Source: Cyanobacteria bacterium UBA947
GTDB lineage: Bacteria > Cyanobacteriota > Vampirovibrionia > Gastranaerophilales > Gastranaerophilaceae
DNA length: 10,367 bases
Assembly (NCBI GenBank): GCA_002293275.1
Contig: DBCX01000020.1
Coordinates: 1 to 10,367 of the forward strand
Direction of reading: 5' to 3'
Part shown: piece by piece, positions 5,600-10,367 of the stretch
Numbering within the stretch: the stretch's first letter is position 1
Layout: every line of letters starts with the position of its first letter
Notes under the pieces: model-generated
Databases searched by the model: none
Told to the model about the DNA's origin: nothing
What the model saw: the letters and a program-made list of their open reading frames with translations, nothing else
Program-made: the position numbers and the translations under genes

Positions 5600-6478
5600 T
5601 CATTTGTTCGCAGCACCAAAATTTCCGAAATCCGGCATCATTGACTGCATCATTATCGCTTGAATCACCTGCGGGTCAATATTTTTTCCGTTCTGCTCCG
5701 ATTGCATCATCATCATCGGAATCAAACTCATCGCAGCGTTGAAATTATTGTTGCCGTTATTGTTCCCGCCGCCCGTGAACATCTGCATCTGCTGCATTTG
5801 CTGCATCTGTTCCATCATCTGCGGGTCTTGCATGTAATTTGGCGCCATATTCACCGTAATACTCACACCCGAGTCCTTCAAAGTCTTAATCGCGTGCAAA
5901 ATCTCCTCATCAGATGCCATCGCCAACCGGTCATCTCTGAAATTTTCGTTTATGAATTTGTCGGAATTCATACGTTTTTTAATGATTTCAAGTTCCTGGT
6001 TTTGTCTTTCACGATTAAGTTCCGTCAACCCGGAACTGTCCGAGGATCGGATAAACCTTGTTATTTTTTGCTCATCCTCTGTTTCAACGCAGCTTGACGC
6101 ACCTAGAATACACTGCTTGGCCTCCTGCGCGTACCCGACAAATATTGAATTATTACTCAATGTTGCCGCTCTGTCCAAATATTCCATCGCGCTGTCTTTG
6201 TCATCAACCTTGGCAAACGCCAACCCCACATAATAGTTCGCAACCGGATGCTTGGGGTCCTTTATCAAAACTGATAACCCCTGCTGTAAGCATTCGGTGA
6301 AATTTCCGGCTTTATATTTGTATATCGCCTGTTCCACACTCGCCTTGGGATAAAACAGTGTCTTTGTGTCAACTTTTGGATTAATTTTTACATCAGTTTT
6401 GACCTCGGTTTTTTCGGCGCAAATCGCCGCAGGCACCAAAAGTAAAATAAATATCGCTAACAAACTAATCTTCTTCAT
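5600..6478 (-). CDS. Exported TPR protein with Met/Gln/Asn-rich tail
   Basis: This 292-residue protein begins with a signal peptide (MKKISLLAIFILLLVPAAICA, cleavage after Ala21; the ICA-E context does not fit a lipobox). Residues ~47-114 hold two TPR-like units (ASVEQAIYKYKAGNFTECLQQGL; NYYVGLAFAKVDDKDSAMEYLDRA). Cys123 and Cys130 could form a disulfide. A charged, coiled-coil-like part follows (~150-200). The last 82 residues contain 17 methionines, including MMEQMQQMQQMQM (221-233) and MMMM (255-258), separated by GGGNNNGNNN. The function is not recognised; Met-rich tails are known in metal-binding and in chaperone-like exported proteins, but no such role is shown here. The ATG lacks a Shine-Dalgarno site, and a TATAAT ends 6 nt before it. 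It is coupled to the downstream TPR gene. Confidence 0.78.
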   Translation of the reverse strand: MKKISLLAIFILLLVPAAICAEKTEVKTDVKINPKVDTKTLFYPKASVEQAIYKYKAGNFTECLQQGLSVLIKDPKHPVANYYVGLAFAKVDDKDSAMEYLDRAATLSNNSIFVGYAQEAKQCILGASSCVETEDEQKITRFIRSSDSSGLTELNRERQNQELEIIKKRMNSDKFINENFRDDRLAMASDEEILHAIKTLKDSGVSITVNMAPNYMQDPQMMEQMQQMQQMQMFTGGGNNNGNNNFNAAMSLIPMMMMQSEQNGKNIDPQVIQAIMMQSMMPDFGNFGAANK

Positions 6479-6484
6479 AATTTA

Positions 6485-6495
6485 ATTATATAATA
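6485..6495 (-). promoter_or_regulatory. -10 region of the exported TPR gene
   Basis: On the minus strand TATTAT (6495-6490) and TATAAT (6490-6485) overlap, ending 6 nt before the ATG. The best -35 visible is TTGAAC (6520-6515), 19 nt before TATTAT. Either -10 gives a leader of at most a few bases. The site sits in the 38-bp gap after the DedA-like gene, so the TPR pair can be transcribed separately from it. Confidence 0.4.
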
Positions 6496-6516
6496 TCTGA
6501 CAAAATTTAAACTGGT

Positions 6517-7095
6517 TCAAACAAATGATTTTCGCTTTTTATAAAGCACAATAAAAAACACAATAATCACCAGCGTCACCGCGATAATCACCCATTCAAT
6601 ATACTGCTTTATTGTCTGACCAAAAAGCATCAAAACCACACTCACAAGGAAAAACCTGCCGCCGCGTCCCAGAAAACTCATTAAAGTGAACGCCCCGACA
6701 TTCATCCTCAAAATCCCGCTCGCGATAGTAAAAACCTTGTACGGAATCGGAGTGAATGCGGAGAAAAACACCGCCGCGCAGCCGTATTTGTTGTATAGGC
6801 ACTCAACTTTTTCAAGCTGGTCATGGTGTTTGCGGAAAATGAAATTAAACGCCGGACGCCCGCCCCAATAACCTATCGCATACCCCACAAGCGCGCCCGC
6901 AACAGAACCTATCGTACACACAAGCGCATAGAACAGGGCCTTCTCCAGTTTTAGCAAATCCATCGTGATTAACAAAAAATCCGGCGGCGGTACCAAAAAA
7001 AAGCTTTCAATAAACGCGTTCAACGCAAGCCCCGGTACCCCCAGCGCCTGAAAAAAGTCGTTCATCTTTACAAAAATGTCATGCACAATTTTCAT
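6517..7095 (-). CDS. DedA/VTT-domain membrane protein, YqaA-like
   Basis: This is a 192-residue inner-membrane protein. Family marks are the re-entrant-loop motif ESFFLVPPPDFLL (30-42), GSVAGALVGYAIGYWGG (63-79), FTPIPYKVFTIASG (114-127) with Pro-Ile-Pro and Lys120, and GRGGRFF (143-149) with Arg144 and Arg147. Hydrophobic segments lie at roughly 23-45, 55-78, 107-128, 134-158 and 166-186, with a basic C-terminal tail (KKRK). DedA/VTT proteins include lipid-carrier and phospholipid flippases and transporters linked to membrane homeostasis; the substrate of YqaA-type members is not settled. The first ATG (7095) is only 14 bp from the start of the divergent regulator; an internal ATG at 7065 (MNDFF) is a possible start. 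Neither has a ribosome-binding site. Confidence 0.86.
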   Translation of the reverse strand: MKIVHDIFVKMNDFFQALGVPGLALNAFIESFFLVPPPDFLLITMDLLKLEKALFYALVCTIGSVAGALVGYAIGYWGGRPAFNFIFRKHHDQLEKVECLYNKYGCAAVFFSAFTPIPYKVFTIASGILRMNVGAFTLMSFLGRGGRFFLVSVVLMLFGQTIKQYIEWVIIAVTLVIIVFFIVLYKKRKSFV

Positions 7096-7103
7096 GATAC
7101 AAT
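7076..7103 (+). promoter_or_regulatory. Promoter of the first XRE gene, overlapping the DedA start
   Basis: TACAAT at 7098-7103 preceded by TG (7095-7096) forms an extended -10; ATGTCA at 7076-7081 is a possible -35 with a 16-nt spacer. The -10 ends 6 nt before the ATG at 7110, so the transcript would be leaderless. The core lies inside the 14-bp space between two divergent start codons and the -35 is inside the DedA-like gene. Confidence 0.5.
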
Positions 7104-7109
7104 AAACAT

Positions 7110-7319
7110 ATGGTTCGTGATATTAGTAAAGCGTTCGCAATGAATATGTTCTACAAGCGCACCGATATGGGCTGGACGCAAGAGGACATCGCAAAAGCTG
7201 TCGGGCTCTCGGCCTCAACCATCAGCTCCTACGAAAACAGCAAGGTCTGCCCTGATCTTATCACCGCAGAAAAAATTGCCGTCGCGCTCGGACTGCATCT
7301 GGCGGATATGTTGAAATAA
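7110..7319 (+). CDS. Small XRE-family helix-turn-helix regulator
   Basis: This 69-residue protein is almost entirely one Cro/CI-type HTH domain: MGWTQEDIAKAVGLSASTISSYENSKVCPDL (20-50) is a textbook match, with the recognition helix around SASTISSYE, followed by TAEKIAVALGLHLADML. There is no extra effector domain. It has no Shine-Dalgarno site; the promoter position suggests a leaderless message from the ATG at 7110, with 7140 as an alternative. It is divergent from the DedA-like gene with 14 bp between start codons, so it could control that gene, itself, or both. Its stop codon directly abuts the stop of the next regulator on the other strand. Confidence 0.88.
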   Translation: MVRDISKAFAMNMFYKRTDMGWTQEDIAKAVGLSASTISSYENSKVCPDLITAEKIAVALGLHLADMLK

Positions 7320-7547
7320 TTAAAAGAATTTTGACGGTGGAATATTTAGGAAATGTGCCAGCCTTAAAAGCATTTTTAAGCTGACATCTTCTTTTCTGTT
7401 TTCAATCCTGTTAATAAACTCCCTTGAACAGTCAACTTTTTCCGCCAAATATTCTTGTGAAATTTTCCGGGCTTCACGCGCGGATTTAATTTTTTTGCTT
7501 ATTTTTGTCATGCAATCTATTTCAAATTTTTTATAATCCTCTTGCAT
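7320..7547 (-). CDS. Small XRE-family helix-turn-helix regulator, AT-rich
   Basis: This 75-residue protein has an XRE-type HTH: KIKSAREARKISQEYLAEKV, then DCSREFINRIENRKEDVSLKM with the recognition helix around SREFINRIE, ending LLRLAHFLNIPPSKFF. It is a different subfamily from the neighbour at 7110. The gene is visibly AT-richer than most of the window, which may point to separate acquisition. It is divergent from the prepilin gene, with 68 bp between the start codons, so the prepilin is a natural candidate target. No ribosome-binding site precedes the ATG at 7547; TATAAG and TATAAC (7568-7557) lie 9-15 nt upstream. An internal ATG at 7511 would remove 12 residues and leave the HTH intact. 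Confidence 0.85.
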   Translation of the reverse strand: MQEDYKKFEIDCMTKISKKIKSAREARKISQEYLAEKVDCSREFINRIENRKEDVSLKMLLRLAHFLNIPPSKFF

Positions 7548-7570
7548 AATTTTAATCTTATAGTTATAAT
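7542..7570 (+). promoter_or_regulatory. Promoter of the prepilin-like gene
   Basis: A perfect TATAAT at 7565-7570 with a weak TTGCAT (7542-7547) 17 nt upstream. Transcription would start near 7577, giving a leader of about 40 nt that ends in a strong GGGAGGA ribosome-binding site. The -35 overlaps the start codon of the divergent XRE gene, so regulation by that protein is plausible. Confidence 0.45.
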
Positions 7571-7615
7571 AATAATTAATCAGTGAAGTTATACATCACT
7601 CATGGGAGGAATAAT

Positions 7616-8281
7616 ATGAAACAGAACAAAACAGGTTTTACACTTGCAGAGGTACTTATAACGTTGGGTATTCTCGGCGTTGTCGCGGCGCTGACGATGC
7701 CAAGCCTTGTTACAAATCACCAGAAAAAAGTTACCGTAACGCGGCTGCAAAGGTTTTATTCAAGCATGAACCAGGCGATAACCTTGTCTGCCGGCCACAT
7801 GGGGATTGTTGACCTTTCCGGGTTTCCGTTTGCGCAGGCAGATACATCCGAAAGCATAGAATCTTGGTTTAAAGAATATTTGCAGCCGTATTTGAATACT
7901 TTGGATATTTCAGCTTCCGCCGTGTATTTTCCGGACGGCAGCGTTGTGGAGTTGGTTTATTACGGCCACGATTTCAATTATTATATTGACGCCAAAAAAT
8001 ATCAGAATAATACGGCAGTCAACGGTAAAGACAGATTTCAATTTGCGTTCTACCCGGATAATTCGGGATATGAAACGCAGGAGTTCCAGGATATGTTGGA
8101 CCAATTGGGACGAGACCCGTTGCCGGAGATATTTGCGCGTATGCGCAATAACGGGATGGTACCATATATTGGTTCGACTTGGGACGGCACAAGAGAGCAT
8201 CTGCCGCAGGTGGGTGGGCACGCCTACCTGATACAAGAAAACGGCTGGGAAATCCCCGATGACTACCCGATTAAGTTTTAA
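7616..8281 (+). CDS. Type IV prepilin-like / pseudopilin protein
   Basis: This 221-residue protein has a class III signal: MKQNKTG, then FTLAEVLITLGILGVVAALTM. Prepilin peptidase would cut after Gly7 and methylate Phe8; Glu12 is the conserved Glu5 of the mature chain, and the hydrophobic helix is the assembly and membrane anchor. The rest is a soluble globular domain of ~170 residues with many aromatic residues, no cysteines, and no match I can name. The FTLAEVLITLG wording is common in gut Gastranaerophilales and some gut Alphaproteobacteria, where such genes are often scattered singly. The start at 7616 is fixed by GGGAGGA 5 nt upstream; an upstream in-frame GTG at 7583 is rejected. No pilus assembly genes are nearby, so major or minor pilin or secretion pseudopilin cannot be decided. 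Confidence 0.9.
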   Translation: MKQNKTGFTLAEVLITLGILGVVAALTMPSLVTNHQKKVTVTRLQRFYSSMNQAITLSAGHMGIVDLSGFPFAQADTSESIESWFKEYLQPYLNTLDISASAVYFPDGSVVELVYYGHDFNYYIDAKKYQNNTAVNGKDRFQFAFYPDNSGYETQEFQDMLDQLGRDPLPEIFARMRNNGMVPYIGSTWDGTREHLPQVGGHAYLIQENGWEIPDDYPIKF

Positions 8282-8283
8282 AT

Positions 8284-8308
8284 AAAAAAGATTGCGCATC
8301 AAGTGCGC
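8284..8308 (-). terminator. Probable intrinsic terminator of the uvrA-ykgJ-like unit
   Basis: On the minus strand GCGCA (8308-8304), loop CTTGA and TGCGC (8298-8294) form a 5-bp GC-rich hairpin, followed after AATC by six T residues (8289-8284). It stands 18 bp beyond the stop of the cysteine-cluster gene. The stem is short and slightly distant from the T-run, so strength is uncertain. On the plus strand no T-run follows, so it does not serve the prepilin gene. Confidence 0.5.
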
Positions 8309-8325
8309 GGCGAACTAAGCGGGCA

Positions 8326-8916
8326 TTAAATATCAACCAACCACCCTATCATCGCTTTTTCTTCGCCAAAATCCAGCTCCAAATATTTTGTCGCCTCGTT
8401 GTTGAGCAAAAATTTCCGGCTTAAATTGAACGAAACAGGCTCTTGTTCAATCCCTGTCGCAGCCCATCTGTCACCGCACAAAATATTTTTTTCCGGGTCA
8501 AAAACGTTTGAGTAATTCAGCCCCTCGTGGATGCAGCTTGGCACGCGCAGCTTTCCGTTCGCATCGTAAAACGCCAGCCCGTGCGTGCGGCAAATCAACC
8601 CCCTGAAATCATACACGCTGCACTTGTCATCAACCAAAAACGGGCACTCGTGCATAAAACTTTCTTCCTTGTTTGCGGTGGCATACCGCTCTTTTAGCTC
8701 ATTGATTTTCGCCAAAACTTTCAGCTTTGTTTCTGTCGGCAGCTGGTGAAACCCGAGCATTAAATACTGCATCTCAACCTGCGTAAACGGATACTCCCCG
8801 GTTTTGCAACAAGCGGAACAACCCTCCTTGCAAAAAATATACGGTTTTTGGTTCTCAAAAAAACCGTCAATCTTTTTTTGGATGGTATACAAATATTCCA
8901 CGTATTTGGTTAACAT
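8326..8916 (-). CDS. YkgJ-family cysteine-cluster protein
   Basis: This is a 196-residue cytosolic protein. It carries the family signature: Cys29-x3-Cys33-x2-Cys36-Cys37 (FCKEGCSACCKTGE), then ECPFLVDDKCSVYDFRGLICRTHG (90-113) with Cys91, Cys99 and Cys109, plus Cys128 and Cys147. In this family (UPF0153/YkgJ, annotated as a putative zinc- or iron-chelating domain) the cysteines are thought to hold a metal or Fe-S centre; the reaction is not known. The pattern C-P-x(5)-C-x-[VI]-Y-x(2)-R-x(3)-C-R is intact. A weak purine-rich site (AAAGGGG) lies 9 nt before the ATG. It follows the exported protein gene by 33 bp and is the last gene of the unit that includes uvrA. Confidence 0.88.
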   Translation of the reverse strand: MLTKYVEYLYTIQKKIDGFFENQKPYIFCKEGCSACCKTGEYPFTQVEMQYLMLGFHQLPTETKLKVLAKINELKERYATANKEESFMHECPFLVDDKCSVYDFRGLICRTHGLAFYDANGKLRVPSCIHEGLNYSNVFDPEKNILCGDRWAATGIEQEPVSFNLSRKFLLNNEATKYLELDFGEEKAMIGWLVDI

Positions 8917-8949
8917 GCAAAATTGCCCCTTTCTTTTGCCTCTTTACCC

Positions 8950-9531
8950 CTAATCATCCTCTTCTTCGCCTTTTTTATTTTTAAATTTTAACACAAAAAC
9001 ATCCCCTTTTTCCAGCTCCAAATCTTCGCCCTTGTTGGCATACGACAACGGGGTACTTTCATAGAGCGCTTGTGCACCTGATTTTAGGCGGTTGCCTTCC
9101 TCGTTTTTTGCAACACCTTCTATCGTTGCCGCAGCATACGAAAACCCGCTAAAAATCAACTGGTTTGCCGCGCTCAATGCAGCAGATTTGGCTAACTTGC
9201 TCTTGTCAAGCGCTTTTCCATATTTTGCATAATATTGTTTTTTGATATAAATTTTCTTGCCGTCACAATCTATGTAATACTGCGGGACGAACGAAAACCC
9301 GGCATCGCGTTTCAAACGTTTCGGGTCACGGATGTCAAAAACAAGCCCCGTCATTGCCATTCCGCATGGTGCAACCAATTCTTCGTCAACATAAAAATCC
9401 TCTAACAGCCCGACCGTTAAAGTTTTTGACGGTTCAAGCGTTGAAAAGCTCTGCAATGCCTGCACTTCAACCTTCTGTGCAAAAACCGGTGCACCAATCA
9501 ATACAATTAGTAACAATAATAATTTTTTCAT
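8950..9531 (-). CDS. Exported protein of unknown function, coupled to uvrA
   Basis: I do not recognise this 193-residue protein. It has a signal peptide (MKKLLLLLIVLIGAPVFA, cleavage after Ala18) very similar to that of the NTF2-like protein at 3101-3565. The mature N-terminal half looks strand-rich (SKTLTVGLLEDFYVDEELV, then CGMAMTGLVFDIRDPKRLKR), with Cys56 and Cys89 as a possible disulfide pair. The middle (~107-140) is Ala/Ser/Leu-rich and probably helical. The end is strongly charged (KFKNKKGEEEDD). The start at 9531 is set by AAGGAG 7 nt upstream; a longer in-frame start inside uvrA is rejected. The ATG overlaps the uvrA stop (ATGA) and its ribosome-binding site lies within the last uvrA codons, so expression is tied to uvrA. 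Confidence 0.72.
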   Translation of the reverse strand: MKKLLLLLIVLIGAPVFAQKVEVQALQSFSTLEPSKTLTVGLLEDFYVDEELVAPCGMAMTGLVFDIRDPKRLKRDAGFSFVPQYYIDCDGKKIYIKKQYYAKYGKALDKSKLAKSAALSAANQLIFSGFSYAAATIEGVAKNEEGNRLKSGAQALYESTPLSYANKGEDLELEKGDVFVLKFKNKKGEEEDD

Positions 9532-10367
9532 TTTAATACTCCTTTTAAGTAGTGTCCCGTAAAAGATTGTTCGCATTTTGCGATTTGCTGCGGCGTGCCT
9601 TGCGCGATGATTTGACCGCCTTTATCGCCGCCTTCTGGCCCAAGGTCAATGATATTGTCCGCAACCTTAATCAAATCAAGATTGTGCTCAATAACCAAGA
9701 TCGTATTGCCTTGGTCCGCTAGGGTTTGCAGGATTTTGATAAGTTTGTCCAAATCCGCCCAGTGCAGCCCGACCGACGGTTCATCAAGCAGGTAAAGCGT
9801 TTTACCCGTCGCGCGCTTATTGAGTTCCGACGCGAGCTTAATCCGCTGCGCCTCGCCGCCAGAGAGCGTTGTCGCGCTCTGCCCGAGTTTGATATACTCC
9901 AACCCCACATCGTTGAGCGTTTGCAGCTTGTTTTTTATCGCCGGAATCGCATCAAAAAACTCCAACGCCTCTTTAACGCTCATATCAAGCACATCGGAGA
10001 TATTTTTGCCCTTGTATTTGACCTCCAAAGTCTCACGGTTGTAACGTTTGCCCTTGCACACGTCGCATTTGACGTAAACATCCGATAAAAAGTTCATCTC
10101 AATCTTGATAAGCCCGTCCCCTTTGCAAGCTTCGCACCGTCCGCCTTTCACGTTGAAGCTGAAGCGCCCCGGCTTGTAACCGCGCACTTTTGCCTCGTTT
10201 GTTTTGGCGTACAAATCGCGGATATGCGTGAAAACATCCGTATAAGTCGCCGGGTTTGACCGCGGCGTGCGCCCAATCGGCGCCTGGTCAATATCAATAA
10301 TTTTATCAATATTTTCAAACCCTGAAATCTGCTCCACACCCTGCGGTTTGGGCTTGTTGCCGCGAAG
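9528..10367 (-). CDS. uvrA: UvrABC excinuclease subunit A, C-terminal part (5' end outside window)
   Basis: Partial gene: 279 C-terminal residues, open at the window edge (reading continues through the last base, ...LRGNKPKPQG before VEQISG). UvrA is the damage-sensing ATPase of nucleotide excision repair. Visible parts are the second zinc module with CEAC and CDVC (Cys78, 81, 101, 104 of this fragment), which binds DNA; the ABC signature TLSGGEAQRIKLASEL (167-182); Walker B TLYLLDEPSVGLH (190-202); and the switch His in VIEHNLD. The tail IIDLGPEGGDKGGQIIAQGTP is typical. DEPSVGLH in place of the DEPTTGLH usual for the second ATPase half is a mild oddity. The last codons AAAGGAGTA double as the ribosome-binding site of the next gene. 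Confidence 0.97.
   Translation of the reverse strand, partial: LRGNKPKPQGVEQISGFENIDKIIDIDQAPIGRTPRSNPATYTDVFTHIRDLYAKTNEAKVRGYKPGRFSFNVKGGRCEACKGDGLIKIEMNFLSDVYVKCDVCKGKRYNRETLEVKYKGKNISDVLDMSVKEALEFFDAIPAIKNKLQTLNDVGLEYIKLGQSATTLSGGEAQRIKLASELNKRATGKTLYLLDEPSVGLHWADLDKLIKILQTLADQGNTILVIEHNLDLIKVADNIIDLGPEGGDKGGQIIAQGTPQQIAKCEQSFTGHYLKGVLK

Noticed and set aside
7110..7547. The two XRE genes as antitoxins of a toxin-antitoxin module
   Set aside because: No small toxin-like partner (RelE, HipA, HigB or similar) is encoded next to either gene; neighbours are a DedA-like membrane protein and a prepilin.
7583..7615. Longer prepilin start at the GTG at 7583
   Set aside because: The GGGAGGA site lies 5 nt before the ATG at 7616, and the short leader MKQNKTG before FTLAE is the normal prepilin form.
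9532..9576. Longer start for the exported protein inside uvrA
   Set aside because: It would put 15 residues before a well-formed signal peptide and would include the AAGGAG ribosome-binding site in the coding sequence.

Overview
The window reads as a chromosomal, gene-dense stretch of an uncultured Gram-negative-type bacterium, probably gut-associated. The evidence is several exported proteins with short MKK-type signal peptides, a FTLAEVLITLG-type prepilin (common in Gastranaerophilales/Vampirovibrionia and in some gut Alphaproteobacteria), moderate GC, and compact enzymes packed with overlapping start and stop codons. The taxonomic placement is an inference of low confidence. No tRNA, rRNA, CRISPR array, insertion sequence or prophage was recognised.

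Layout. (1) 94-606, minus: a small winged-helix protein with its own extended -10 promoter. (2) 699-3565, minus: an operon running exported NTF2-like protein, aroC, aroK, aroB, which covers three shikimate/chorismate steps. The genes are 11 bp apart or overlap by 1 to 8 nt. (3) 3635-5103, plus: a compact XerC/D-type tyrosine recombinase joined by an ATGA overlap to a divergent BioD-like P-loop protein. This pair is divergent from the aro operon and shares a promoter region with it. (4) 5077-7095, minus: a DedA/YqaA-type membrane protein, then an exported TPR protein with a methionine-rich tail, then a cytosolic TPR protein coupled to it by TGATATG. The last gene overlaps the end of the BioD-like gene by 27 bp, tail to tail. 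(5) 7110-8281: two small XRE-type regulators with abutting stop codons, then a solitary type IV prepilin-like gene. (6) 8326-10367, minus: the C-terminal part of uvrA, an exported protein of unknown function coupled to it by ATGA, and a YkgJ-type cysteine-cluster protein, ending in a plausible terminator.

Genes inside each transcription unit are tightly coupled, but the units show no shared theme, and most are housekeeping (chorismate synthesis, DNA repair, chromosome resolution). The points most worth a second look are: several genes with no Shine-Dalgarno sequence whose -10 box sits only 6 to 9 nt before the start codon (candidate leaderless mRNAs, next to genes with strong Shine-Dalgarno sites); a 14-bp divergent promoter with opposed -10 elements; the Met-rich exported TPR pair; the shortened AroK/AroB junction; and the altered active-site motifs of the BioD-like protein. 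I do not see convincing evidence of a defence island or other new multi-gene system.
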